From Favolaschia claudopus (Eukaryota > Basidiomycota > Agaricomycetes > Agaricales > Mycenaceae), in contig JAWWNJ010000012.1 of NCBI GenBank assembly GCA_037176885.1, positions 496,001-560,000 of the forward strand: a stretch of DNA of 64,000 nucleotides, written 5' to 3'. The notes beneath the pieces are model-generated. The model did not search any database. It was not told where the DNA came from and saw nothing but the letters and a program-made list of their open reading frames with translations. Positions 11,725 through 24,629 of the stretch are shown piece by piece; positions within the stretch are counted from its first letter, which is position 1; the number at the start of each line of letters is the position of its first letter. Both the position numbers and the translations under genes were made by a program.

Positions 11725-14700
11725 GGTTAGGTGGCGACAAGGGAGAGGGTGAAGCAGATAGCAGGAAATTTGCCTTTTTATCGGGGAGTGTACTGGATTG
11801 TGTATGCACTAGGCATGCCTTACACGTTGTCAAACTTCGATCAATACCGGTCCTTTCGGTGGTCGGAAATGCTCTCTGGAAAAGACGCTGTCAGTTTCCT
11901 CAAAGTGTGATATGATGAACGAGGAAACAAATGTGACACAAAGAAGGGAGAGTGAAGATTGGATGGGTAAAACGGGAGACGGAGGCAAAGGAATGACGGC
12001 GAATATTCAGATACCGAGAGGCGGCGGGCAAGCTTGAGACCAAGACGTGGCTGGGATTAGCTTGCAGCCAACGCAATTAAAAAACGGCTGCGAAGCTCAC
12101 CAGAGCTGCTCGAATACAACACGGCCGAGATAAGAATGGACCCAGACAACGCAGAACACATGTACGAGGTCTCCTCCGAGCGAAAATTGGGAAATTGAAA
12201 CAGGCAGGTATGAGGAATGTGATAATCGTGTCAGCCGGAAGCTCTTCAAAGGCAGAATATAGTCTTGGGTATGTGAGCCTCCCTCCTTCCATCGTTCAGG
12301 GTTATGTCGTTCGGTAGAAATTCATGTATCCTGCCATTCGACTTTCCGCAGAGCTGAGTGAGAGACCGAAGTTATTATCTGATGGAGAAGAAAACCCACG
12401 CCGTAGGATATACTTCGGGCACGTATGCAGCACACACAACCAATTCCGCGAGGCTTGGATAACGGGAGAAGTAAGATCGACTGGGCTGAGGGTTGGCACA
12501 AACTTTCAGGTGTGTTACAGCATTTCGTGAGGTTTCACAGAACAACGTTGCAGTCAGCTTGATCGGCGTTTTTGACGATGGTGAAGACCTGATGCTGCGA
12601 TGTGTCGTCTGCGTTGGCAATGACATGGAGCCTAGTTAGTGAGATTCCGATCTCCCCACTCGAGTCCAACGATCCGTGGAAAAGCCAGGATCATACAACG
12701 AGGAATGCGTGAGCAAGAGAGTCGAACATTGTCAGCAGTAAGAAGCGACGGGGCGCCGAGTCTGAACACACACTCGCAGGAGATGGGCGTTTGTGGACGT
12801 GGTTCCAGAAGAAGCGTTTCGCCGGATCAATCCGACGACCATGATGTCACACGCCCCTTCACATCTCCCAACTTGCTCCCAACGGTGTGACTACTTGAAG
12901 GAGAGAGTCGACAACATAGCTGGTCGACAAACTGGGTACAAGACTGCAACTCGATCTGTCTGATCGTCTCTATACAACAACAGAAACGCCGTGTGCTACT
13001 CGATTCGAGCCTTATCGGTCCTGCGTACGCAGCGCATTGTTATCGGCTTCTCAAGTTTCCTTGTACTGTCCTCTTCGTTGGTCGCTTTTGCGTTCCCCCT
13101 CACCGCAACCCCGATGCCTGCAGGTGTCGGCATGTCTACTATGTGCCTCGATTTCGGCGTCTATCAAAAGTATATTCGATGGATGGCCCACAGATACTGA
13201 CCTGCCTGCGGGCAGCGGGCTAAGTAACGTCTCTCCTCTTGGCGAAGTTGTGAACTGGCAAGCAAGCACGAGATACCGGATGCCTCCACTCAACGCACTA
13301 CCCCATGCCGCTGGATCCAGGCAATCTGGAATTGACTGACGTTCGTACGGCAACACGGTCCGATTTCGTTTCCTGTGGCCGAGGATGGTGTGAGTTCTTG
13401 TATCTTCCTGGCAGAACAGTGCGCTCACTGGCAGCCGCTGTCCTCAGCGTAGGGTCATCCCTTGCGTTTCATGGAGCTTCAATGAAAGGATGCCGTATAA
13501 TCCGCATCGCGGGTTGAGGGCAACCTCGCTCCTCGAGTATTCTACGTGGCAAACGCATCTCCATCTCCAAATCAATCCGATGGGTGTACCGTGAACCCAC
13601 CCACACTCAAGCACCCTTTCCGCCCCTCAACCCACTCCCCTTCGGCGCCCTCCAAATTATTCGTGTCTCGCTGCATGCCGAGAACGCCTATCGACGCCAG
13701 CCTGAGTTCGACGCTAGCGCTTGTGCTATTATTTAACGTCGCCTCTCTACCACCGCGGGCGGCTATCTGCTCCAGCTTGACGGTATTCACTCCCACGATT
13801 CTGCGTTTTCACTGCTGTGGGAGTAGACTGGAGGAGGAGTGCGGCCGTATAGAGATGAACGCGTGGCAATGGCTCTCCCGCACCCAAAATAAAAGCCCTC
13901 ATGGGATTCTTTGAGTCTTGAGACGTAACTATGAAAGAGGGGAGGGGAGACTAAGGCTGTAGAGGATTCGGAAATAGTCGACTGCCGTGTCTGAGTCGCA
14001 TCTCACCAGGGTTCCGAGTCAATGCTCGTGCATTGACATGTGGTTCACATGGCTCGCCAGAAAATTTTGCTGGCGATAGAGGCCTCAAGGTGCAATGCGA
14101 CAAGACATGGTACTTGTGAAAAAACTGTAACGTTGCGTGGCCGAGCCGAAAGGCTCGAGGCTATCCGATAATAGTGGCTACTACCTAGGTAGGCTTTTGC
14201 CATGCATTTTAAATGAGTTATCAGCTTTCTCAGCTCTGCCCACTGTGTGACATCGTGAATGGAATTCGTCGAGGAATTCGTTCAAAAATTCGATTGAAAA
14301 AATTCCCGCACTTAACGTAGGGCAGAACGGTAGACTTTGGTCAAGATTCCGTTAAGACGCGTTCAAACAGAGATCAAAGCTATCAAAGTTGAGTCGGGTG
14401 GAACCGGCTCTTCGGCCATATGTTCGGTCATTGGGCGGGTGTTCCGAGTCCACGTAACTGCTTCTCACGCCTACATCAACGCGTTGCCTGCCTCTTCTCA
14501 TCGTCGACCTCTCGTCGACAAGTCGTCGAACTTTGCTCGCTATCGATGTCACCCGGTACGTATCCCGTCCTTTTGACTTCCGTTTCCCGCTTTCCGTCTG
14601 GCTCACATTCGCGGTTGTGGCTGATGCATCCTTGACATAGACGCGCCTTTTTTTTTTAGAAACCTCCCGCACGCTGCTGGGGTTTCCCGAATGAAGTAGG

Positions 14701-15116
14701 GTCGATGGTATGTCTAACGCACGCTCATCACTTCGAGCCTCGCTGACGAGATGACTCTAGCCGATGTGCCTTCGCTGTATCTCGGCCGCACGACCGCCGC
14801 GACGTACGACGGCTTCTCACATCAAAATATATCGTTATCCTTTTCCACCCGCCCCCTCACCAAGTCCGTCTTCCACCCTCAAAGCTCTCGTTCTCAGTAC
14901 ACGCAACGCGGAATCGTGTCCCTCCGGGCTTGGCTCTCTGATGTCCCACCACGACGGCTACCTACCCAACTACCGCTTTTGAATTCTCCTACTTCCCACT
15001 GCAATGACCAAGACGACGCTTCGCCCCTTGGACCCACCTGTCTCTTGCCGCCGACGCACTCGTTTGATTCTCTCGGCGCTACGCCGCCTCGCGCGAGGGA
15101 CCACTGACTGGGTCGG
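11725..15116. other. Gene-free tract
   Basis: About 3.4 kb with no supported gene on either strand. Open frames at 12990-13430 and 13546-13914 lack recognisable domains and plausible splice continuation. A poly-T run lies near 14648-14658. The sequence becomes GC-rich and pyrimidine-rich towards 15 kb. Confidence 0.45.
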
Positions 15117-15760
15117 AATAGAAGATGCGGCAACGAGGAGGAGGGCTCGCGTGTGTGGATGGATGTCAGCTGGACGTGTGAGCGGTGGACGTTTTCGTGG
15201 GGGGTGGCAGGGTGGCTGGTCGGGCAGGGAAGAGGAAGAGGGATGGTAGAAGGATGAACCTGTCTTGCCATCGACGATGCAGTCGAGATCGTAGGATCGG
15301 GTACCGGCGAGTTGGAGACGAAGACAAAGGTGGATTAGGCCAGGATCCCCTTCGTCGCACGAGATACTTTTGAGGGTGGAATCCTTCCTCGTTCTACGTC
15401 TATGCCTCTGGTACGTTCTTCTTCTTCCTATCCATCCTGATTGGAAAGAACGACGCTGACGCCGAGGGTATAAAGGACTCGTCCATCGCCGAATATAGCG
15501 TCCGACGCGTCGAATGCTTGCTCCGCTTGACACCGGACTGCGTACGAGGCGGCGTGTGGGATGCATCCGGCGGTGCAATGTCCTGTCCAAACCTAGCGCT
15601 ACTTGGTACCCCGCATACGCATACGCATACGCTAGGACCCTGGCGAGAAGCCACCGCAGGCAGCTATGAAACGTCATGAGTACCAGTGGGTACATACATC
15701 ACACCGTCCTGCCCAGTTCACCTGCGTCTCCGTCCCCCTCACCCGGCGTCGATACATGCT
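15117..15760 (+). repeat. Diverged dispersed repeat, copy 2
   Basis: This is the counterpart of 1-530, with the same block order and orientation. It contains a (GCATAC)3 microsatellite at 15613-15632 that replaces the related CGCATATGC of copy 1. A long minus-strand open frame (15695-14970) is Arg-rich, crosses the repeat and is judged spurious. Confidence 0.55.
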
Positions 15761-18424
15761 CTTTTCCTTTACGCTCGTGTTACCTCGCTCCTGCATCGTA
15801 TCTCCCCGACCATCCAGCTCAGCAAGGACGACGGTACACCGAAAACGCAGAATGAATGCGGCGTTACTCCTCCGTACAGCCCTGAAGCCCGGAACTACCA
15901 AAGCCTCGTGTCTAGCCCCATTTCTCGCGACCAAGCTCAAGAGCCGTCGCCTTCGCGATTGGATTGTCGACGTATGCATGCTATGCATGCTTCGCCGCCT
16001 CTCGTCACGCTCGTTGACATCCATACCTCCCATGTCCTCCTCGCTCCTAGCTCCCGATATCGACGCCGTCCTACCGGAGCGTCCCAAGTCCAACAGTAGC
16101 CACAGCCGGATTCCGTGTAGTCCCGGGCAGCGTCGGCGTCGGCTGCACGCTCGACGAAGAGGATTCATTAAGGGAGATCACGCCGCCCCGCGTGCACTCG
16201 TCCCGCCCGCTACGCATACGCACCTCTCTCTCCCCCTCCGCCCTCGCTGCTAGGACTATCATTCCCCACTCTGCACCTGAGATCTACGAGTCTGTGCTGC
16301 GCCGCTGTCGACTGCACACTTTTCTCGCTTCTCATGACATGTACAGCTTCTCTCCTCCCCACTGCCCAGCCCCATACCCGTACTCATATGACCTCCACCT
16401 CCATACACCATGTGCTAGCCGCCTCTACAGCTTGCCTCGCGTCCCAAACTCTGAACGTTCGCCGACTCTGGCCTGTCCTTCCCTCTCTCATGCTGTGACT
16501 GTCACGCTCACGCAGTCACGCCGCAGTCATGACGTGTCGTTTTCAAGCAGCCTCCCTCGCTCTTCCCTCCGCACATGCAGGTGTACGGGGGCTATGAGAA
16601 CGAAACGTGTGGAATACGAAACATGTCGTCCGAATGCGGGTTCGGACGTATCATATCAGTTGAAGGACCTGGGATCCTTGGGATACGTTTCTGTGCTGAG
16701 GAATGTGGAGGACGCGGATTAGGGACGGGGGCGCCACCTCCTTCGTCGACGACATTGTGGCTATGCCCATCGCTCATCTTTTAGCGTTATTGTTTAGCGT
16801 GATTGAAGTCGATTGCGATGTGGACGCACATGTACATCCAGCCACATTAGCGCGCAGCTGCCACGCCTCCCTTGCCACGGAAAGCGACGATTCAACTTCT
16901 CTTCCCATTCAGCGACGATGTTGGGCTACCGGTTGTGGGTGCGGGCATCTGACGTCAAAGCGACCAGACTAGATGCACGCGAGTCCCTTCAGTCCTCAAG
17001 CTCTTCTTTGTTCTTCTCTGCGCGCAATTCATTGCTCGCCTTCTCGCACCTCCCCTCACGGAACCTCTCCTCATCCTACTTCGGCCTTCGCTTTGTCGGC
17101 GCTTGTCGGCTTCAATGTCGGACCTGATAACCCTGAGCAGCATCCGTGTCGGCAGCTCACTTGACATCGGTACCCAACTCCCAGCTCGGTCACGACGTCA
17201 GCGTTGCAGATCTCCGCCGATCTCACTGTAGCTACTTGTGTCAATGTCATACGGACGATCGCATGCGTCGAGCGTAGACAAAGCTCAGGTTAGCCACGAC
17301 AAGTACCTGCTCGGGCGAGCATTCGGGAACTGGAGGTGCATATGCTTGTTGTCGCTATCTAACGCGCAGCTGACGAGATCGTTTAGACTTCTTCCTCCGA
17401 GCGAACGATAACGGCGTGAATGAAGCGATGATCTGTCGAGCTTCACGAGGGTGGGGACGAGGGAGATGATGACCCAGGGGTGCAAAGTATGTCTCCACAT
17501 CCTCCATCCCGCAACGATCATGGTGCTCACCAATGTGAAGAATTCAGGATTGAGGATGTACGTGCCGCACGCCTGCACAGTTGACCGCCATCGCCAATTC
17601 CGGCCTTCGGGGGGTCGCGACATATCAGGCCGTAGGTTATGTGCGCCTCTCACACCGAGGCGAGCACGCGACGAGGGGTGGTCTCCGGTGGAATGCGCAT
17701 CTAGTTGCTTCCCATGCTATGAACCTGCACGTCCAATACTCCATCTGCGCAGACGGCTGTAAATCTCGTTTCCACTTCCTACCGCTACCGCCTTCCCGCT
17801 CTCACATCATCCATTTTTACATGGACCTATTGAGACGGCGCCTCTTATGCAATGCTCTCTTGGTCGTGTACCGTCAAACCAAGAGCCATCTTTGTGCCCA
17901 CTACGAGCTACGATCTCTCCATTCTTGCGTATTTTGGAAAGAAACTAGCGATACATGCATTATGTACCTACATCGTCGCTTACCGCTGCTACAACGACTA
18001 CTTGACCTTCGTCGAGCCTGCTACGTATCTTTGATACTTGTTGGTGCAGGTACCGCTGTCTATGACGGCAAGGACTTGGAGGCTGTACGTGAAGCACGGG
18101 AATTGCAATGCGAAGAGAAGGGCCGAGAGTGAGAAGGAATGGAAGAGTTGGTGGTGCATGGCTCTCGTTACACCTCAGTACCTTCTCTCCTCTGATGGGG
18201 CGGAGGGTCAGTGGCAAATTGAAATCTGAATGTTTTCACGCTCACACATCGTTTCTGTCCTCGAGGCGGGTCTATTTGGGTTTGAGATCAAATAAGGGTA
18301 GTTTCGCATGACCACATTGGCCAGCTGAGCATCTTGGAGCAACACCCATCATGTCTAGCCCCGGTCAACGGCACTTTGGCAATTACCATATTGAGCGGTG
18401 TTCTTCCCTTTGACCTCTCCCACC
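15761..18424. other. Gene-free, GC- and p(CT)-rich tract upstream of the NLR-like gene
   Basis: No convincing gene. Minus-strand 17653-17285 includes a hydrophobic patch, but no exon chain could be assembled around it. The last ~150 bases before 18425 are probably promoter and 5' UTR of the NLR-like gene. Confidence 0.4.
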
Positions 18425-21400
18425 ATGGCGGATGTTGTGGGCGCCATCGCCAGCATCCTTCAGCTCATCGACGCTGTGACCAAGACGAGAGCCTATGTAC
18501 AGGATTTCGTTCGCGCACCTCAGGAGCAACGTCAGCTGCGTACAGAACTGGATGATCTACGAACACTGCTTCAGGAGTTACAGACTCGTGTGAAATGCAA
18601 TCCGTCGAGCCCAACCTTGAAGCAAATGGTTTCTCCGCTGACCTCATTCAAAATAACCATGGAAAAGATGGCGCAAACCCTACGCTCTAGCAGTGACACC
18701 GGCGGTGCTTTGATCGGAAAGCTTTCTGATAGGTTAGCTTGGACAATTTGGAACAAGAAAGAAGCACAGGAGTATCTGGTCAAGATTGAGCAATTCAAGT
18801 CCGTGTTGAACTCGTGGTTGTTGATTGATTTATGGTAATTCGTCTCTTTTGTTCCAATCAGTTGCTGAACTATCATCAGGGATATGAGCCAAGAGCACAA
18901 GTCGACTCAGGGAGGTCCGTGATTTTCCAGCTCTTCTCTAAGACTTGTTCTCATTCCTTGGAACATCAATGATCAGCTATGCTTTACTCATTGGGCAGTG
19001 TTGCCGAAACCGTCAAATCTGAGATGGATCGAGGGATATCTGAGCACAAATTGCGCATGGACAGTAGGTTTTTTTTGTTCGTCTCTGAATTTCAGTGGTT
19101 ATACTTACCTGTATTCAGTGATGGCACATTCACTCAAACATGTCAATGACGGCATATCTGTGCAGCATACTCAAACGGAGGGTATGTACCAATCTTGATT
19201 AAACAAACTGATGGTGAAATGATTTTCAGCAAAGGAACGTTCCGAAATAATCCAATGGATTTCTCCGATCAATTTCTTCATCAGACATTCAGACATTTCA
19301 CGTTCTCGTGTACCTGGAACTGGAGGCTGGCTACTTGTGGAACCACAGTTTCAAATATGGAAGGCTATAAGGGGTCAAATTCTCTGGTGTACAGGCATCC
19401 GTACGTCCAATCAAAATCTAGTACTGCTTTGTCTGACATTGAGTATAAGCTGGAGCAGGAAAAACTGTACTTGTGTAAGATATTTATTTGAGTTATTGGC
19501 CACATTTATATCTGAAACACTTAGCTCTATGGTTGTGGATTATCTTTGTCGTGAAGTGACCACCCAGGATTTTCAGGTAGCTTGTGCCTATTTGAACCAC
19601 AAAGAGGCAGACCAGCAATCCCCTAGCAATCTCCTGGCAGCTATTTGGAGACAGCTTGTGCTGGACAAAGAAATCGGTCTAATAGCCAAGAAATTATATC
19701 AACGACACTTTGAGAGAAATACTTCACCTTCCCTGGAAGAAGTTTCAGACCTCCTCAGGGCTACCATTTCGAAGCTATCAAGGGTATTCATTCTTGTTGA
19801 TGCAATTGATGAATATCCAGAAGGACAGCGGCTCATTTTTCTCCACCATCTGGGACAACTGGGAAGCAATGTGAACTTGCTAATCACTTCAAGACCGCAT
19901 TTATCTCCGGAGCTTTTAGGATCGCCAAAGGCAATAACTCTCAATGTCTGTGCATCACCAGAAGATATCCGACAATACATTGACACACAAGTCGGCTTGT
20001 CTCCCCGACTTGCTAGGCATGTTCAAAGACAGCCCCATTTACTGCAGGAGATTCATACAACAATTGCTATGAACATAGATGGAATGTGAGTGAACAGGCT
20101 ACTGCTAGGCTGTACTTGATCATTTTCTAACTAGGTTTCTTCTGGCTAAACTTCATATAGCATCCCTCAGCACAAAGAATACCATCAAGGCTGTCAGAGA
20201 AGCTCTCAATGTCCTCCCCAAAGACATTCATGATAGTTATGACACTGTGATGCAACGTATAGATGCTCAAAACAAAGAAGATCGGACTACGGCTGTTACA
20301 ACAATCATGTGGGTAGCCAATGCAAAACGACCATTGACAGTCTCTGAACTCACAATGGCCCTTGCAATCGAGCCTGGTACAAGAGCTCTAGATGAAGATA
20401 ATATGCTAGACATACAGATCATTCTCTCTGTTTGTGCGGGACTTGTAGTGATTGACACACAATGTTTACTTGTGCAGCTGGTTCATCATACATTACAAGA
20501 GTATCTGGATAACTTCTATCTACGAAGACTACCAGATGCTCAAACACAGATAACAAGTACACTGCTCACTTTCTTGGACTTTGATTCAATTCTTCGAACA
20601 TCAATCTCATCCTGCCCTCCGCCTCTGCTGGATTATGCTCAACACTGTCTAGGTCATGCTCAAGGACAGCCTGAAGTTGATCTCAGGACCAAGCTGCTTC
20701 ACTTCTGTTGCCAAGCACATCAGTGGAAGAAAAAACTGCGACTTTTGTGGAATTCACCACCTTGGAATTATCGTGACTGGCCCTCAGAATCATCACCTAT
20801 CTGGGTAGCAGTAGCTGCTAATCTTCTTGAAATTGTCAAGTTTCTGATCAAGGAGACACATTTCTGGAATGACCCACAGAATCCAGTTATTATTGTTGCT
20901 TCATACTATGGTCACCTCCAAATGATTGAACTACTCATTGGAAATGGTGCCCATGTCAGTGTACAAGGGAAACCATTTGGTAGTGCGTTACAAGCAGCAG
21001 TTTATGCAGAGAACATTGAAACTGTCAAATTATTGCTTGACTATGGTGCAAATACAAATGAGTTATCTGGACAACATGGACCTGCATTGGCAATAGCAGC
21101 TCGTAGAGGCAATATGGATCTTGTACAAATCTTGCTTGCATATGGTGCAGATATAAACATCTGTAATGCTCAAAACGACTCAGCCTTATATGCAGCGATG
21201 ACTGGTGGTCATAAGCTTGTTACTCAATTTCTTATCGCACAAGGTGCTGATGTCAATATACCATTCCCACAACATAACAACACTAGAACTGCACTCGCAA
21301 CAGCAGCATACCACGGAGACAAGAGTCTTGTCAAACTTCTCATTGCCAATCATGCAAGTGTGGAGGTGCATAGCGGGCGGTATGGAACTGCATTAGGTGC

Positions 21401-22163
21401 TGCAACATGTCGTGGTCATATTGAAATCATTCAGTGTTTGCTTGAGCATGGGGCGGATATAAATTCCAAAGGTGGATATTATAATGGGCCACTTGGAACA
21501 GCTTTCCTCACAAACCAGGAGAAAGTCAGGGATCTTCTCATTCATGAGGGTGCTAACATCAACATCTTCATTCCAGTCTATGGTACCATGTTGATCAAAG
21601 CTGCTCATCACGGAGATATCAGTTTCTTTCATATTCTTGTGAATAGTGGTGCAGACTTGAACAAACGAGGCGGAGAATACGGAAGTGCTTTGGCAGCAGC
21701 AGCATCAGGCGGTCATATGAATATTGTTCTACTATTACTTGAGAAGGGGGCAGATGTAAATATACGAGGAGGTCGATATGGATCTGCTCTTCACACTGCA
21801 GCAGCGAGGGGGAAAACTGAGATAGTCAAAATGTTGCTCATGAATGGAGCAGACGTTCTGCTGCAAGATGCATCTAAAAAACCTGCATTATTATTGGCCT
21901 CCATTCACAGACGACTTGAGATTGTGCAATTACTCCTTGATCACGGTGCAAAGGTTAATTCTCAGGTTGAGGAACCTTGGAGTGCATTGGCAGGTGCATG
22001 CCGTTTTGGTCACTATGAGATTGCTCAGATCTTGCTTAATTATGGAGCTGATGCGGACCGAAAAGACAAAGACTATGGCAATGCATTCAATGCTGCAATG
22101 ATAGGAGGACATAATGAGATTGTCAAGTTGCTCATTAGACAGAGAACCAAACCCCATGTCTAG
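18425..22163 (+). CDS. NLR-like STAND receptor: fungal STAND N-domain, NACHT, ankyrin repeats
   Basis: Predicted intracellular signal-sensing NTPase of the fungal STAND class, the group linked to non-self recognition and programmed cell death. Eight exons give an exact frame of 1126 codons: 18425-18834, 18880-18914, 18977-19063, 19119-19181, 19230-19400, 19450-19474, 19525-20085, 20135-22163. The start has a CCCACCATGG context. Residues 1-137 resemble the helical PigL_N-type domain (MADVVGAIASILQLIDAV). The P-loop GIPGAGKT (254-261) is read across an intron into a 25-nt exon. Walker B is FILVDAIDE (352-360), then a STAND-typical winged-helix region near 510-530. About 13 ankyrin repeats fill residues 671-1125. 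The gene is visibly richer in A/T than its neighbours. No premature stop was found, so it appears intact. Confidence 0.9.
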
Positions 22164-22859
22164 TATAGTAGAAGTAAGTATAAGAAGCGGAGAGAGTCAT
22201 TACTGGGTTTTTCTCGATTGAACATGGAAATTAGAGATTTGCCCCCTGAAAATTCTTCCTTCCTGTGTGAATCTCGATATCATTGCAATTTAGCGGAAAA
22301 AAACAGCATTTTGGGTCAATATGTCAATGACTGTGAACTGTGATTTCTAAAGGTTCATAAGGCACCCGAAACGGTGACCCGTTGCACGGCCGTGACAGCC
22401 GTTTTCGGCATGCTGTGTTCTGGTATCTGTGCCGAGGTTCTTCGAACGGTCGGAACGGGCGCGACAACCGCGGCAGCAGAACCAAGTAAGGTCTGGCTTT
22501 CATGACAGTTTGGTGGGCAAAAGGGCGGCCGTTGGTCAGTACTCAACGAAGCTTCAATGAACCAGACCCCCCAAGGGCTACACACCCGGCGGTGAGTGAT
22601 TCAAACTTACAGCTTATAAATTGATCGAATCAAACCGCTACTCGTTGCGAGTTCACCCGAACAACTGTTGACCGAACGTGAAAAAACCGTATTGGGCGAA
22701 TAATAAATCCAAGTACATAATCCAGATAAATAGGTCAAGATCGGTAAAGATTTACATGCACGCCATCCCGTATTTTTAGACCCGAGACTTACACCATAAT
22801 TGAACACAATAATAACACAACAACAGAGTCCAGCCAGTCCACCATCGCCTACCTCAACT
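22164..22859. other. Intergenic, convergent 3' regions
   Basis: Lies between the NLR-like gene (plus) and the DUF6534 gene (minus). It holds their 3' flanks. No further gene is supported. Confidence 0.5.
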
Positions 22860-24629
22860 TCAAGGGTACATCTTCGACTCGAAGTCCTCCTTCTCAACCT
22901 ACCATTCAGTCGATACGTATCGAAAGAAACAAGAAAAACGGGACGCACCTGTACCCGAACACCACCATGGTTCGTGCTTTGTAGCACGAGAGTGTTGGTG
23001 TTGTTATTAGCTGCTTGGAAGCCACTCGTCGTCAGGACGCTGCCGTTCTTGCCGCGGCCCTGGACGAAGTCGCGTGTGTTCAAGTTCGCAAGGAGTGTGC
23101 TGAAGTATAGGGAGCAGAGAGAATACTCGAAGATCGTGTAGTAAAGATCATTCGGGTATTTGGCGATCTGGGGAGGGGAGCGGAGCAGTCAGCGGATTGA
23201 AAAGAAGAAAGGCTGCATAACTTACGAGGATGAGAACAATGGTAGCAAAGATGGCGGTTGCGGTTCCACTGCTTACGGTTACGACGACGAGGCGCTGGAG
23301 CATGCGCCGTGTTCTGAGAGGTAGATCAGTATCCAGTCAGACGACGACAAGAGGAGACATAATTGATACAGCGCATGACAGATGGACAAGCAAACTTACT
23401 GAGAGAACTGATTTTTGCTTCCTCTCGTCAAGAGGAACAACATTCCGAGGGCGACGATGACGTCCGTAGCGACAGCGGCGCCGCGGAGTGACAAGTTGAG
23501 ATCCTAAAGTGCGTGTATGTCAGAATTAATGAACGCCGGAGGAAGGCTTGTAATGGTCATATTACGCACAATTTCGCGAGTCGTGGATAGGGTGGCGAGG
23601 GGCTTTCCGTAGCCGAAGACTTGGTAGACGATGAGACCGATGATCTGCCAGCCCGCGAGGACGCTCTACGGACAAGATGAATGCCGATGAACAAGATGAA
23701 TGGGACAAGGGGGGTCGACGCACCATGAACACAACGAAGAAGTAGCCCCCGAGCTTTGCGCCGTTGGAACGGATGAAGGTCTGACGGGCGACTGCATAGT
23801 TTTGAAACATGAATAGAGCTCAAGGGATCGGATCGAAGAAAAATAGGACGTACAGGTGTAGATGCGCCTGATGAAGTACATTTGGACAACGAAGATTACA
23901 ACTGCCTGGATCGAGCGGTGAGAAACGTCAAATCTGAGCGAAGAAGACATTGAATTACCTCGAACATGGTGTGAATCTGAAACGGGGGACGGGATTGAAT
24001 TATAGCTCATAACCTCTCTGGAGGGAAGGCGGAGGCACTGACCATGATCTCCCTGTAAGCGTTCGAGTCAGTAATTGGAATACAATCAGGAAAGTACGAC
24101 ATACTTCTGAACGTCGAAGAGGTTGGCAATTTTCCCGTACTCTGCGATCAGTACTTTCCAATCTATTCGGTGTCGATGTTTGAAATCGAATTATAGCTTG
24201 GAGGGTTAGGGACTTACTGCCTTTCATGCAGAGGATGGTGTTGCCGGTGTCGAAGAGCCAGAGGAAGGTGATCTACGTGCTAATTCAGCAAACACTAGCC
24301 AGATAGTAAGCGGGATGGATGAAACGTACCAGGTACCGTAAAAGGGCCGAGTCAGCTTCGGCGGAACTAGAGAAGAAGGAGTCAGCCTGCGCGAATGCAT
24401 TAAAGGTGTTACTATGCATGCGCACCCGGAAAAATATATAAAACTAAAAATGACAAAGATGCGGTCAGGAATACGCTCGTCGAAAAGAAGAGAGAAGCGC
24501 GAGTACGACGCACCATTGCAAGCTAGAAATCCCCCACATGGCGCTTGCGAGCCAAGTACCGACTGACAGCGCGCCGTAGCTGGAGCTGAGGTCGAGGATG
24601 ATGAAGTTCTCGGGCATGGGGCCGGCCAT
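22860..24629 (-). CDS. DUF6534 integral membrane protein
   Basis: Multi-helix membrane protein of unknown function, a family strongly expanded in mushrooms. Fourteen exons (minus strand) sum exactly to 316 codons: 24629-24514, 24443-24426, 24366-24330, 24272-24218, 24153-24105, 24052-24043, 23976-23959, 23905-23854, 23791-23724, 23644-23570, 23503-23400, 23313-23226, 23167-22949, 22898-22860. Family landmarks are an N-terminal YGALSVGTWLASAMWG helix, ITFLWLFDTGN, IFVVQMYFIRRIYTFARQ, an LRYL segment before helix 3 and a final helix with ATIVLILIAKYPN. The Asn-rich cytoplasmic tail ends in KMYP. Two exons are only 10 and 18 nt. Chosen because every phase matches and the order of segments matches the family. 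Confidence 0.85.

Noticed and set aside
13051..13430. Overlapping open frames on both strands
   Set aside because: Shadow pattern typical of GC-rich non-coding sequence; neither strand encodes a recognisable protein.
14970..15695. 241-codon open frame on the minus strand
   Set aside because: Very Arg/Ser/Pro-rich, overlaps a repeat copy and a GC-rich tract, no domain, and the opposite strand is equally open.
17285..17653. Hydrophobic minus-strand frame that looked like part of a DUF6534 membrane protein
   Set aside because: No neighbouring family segments could be linked by splice sites; similarity is limited to general hydrophobicity.
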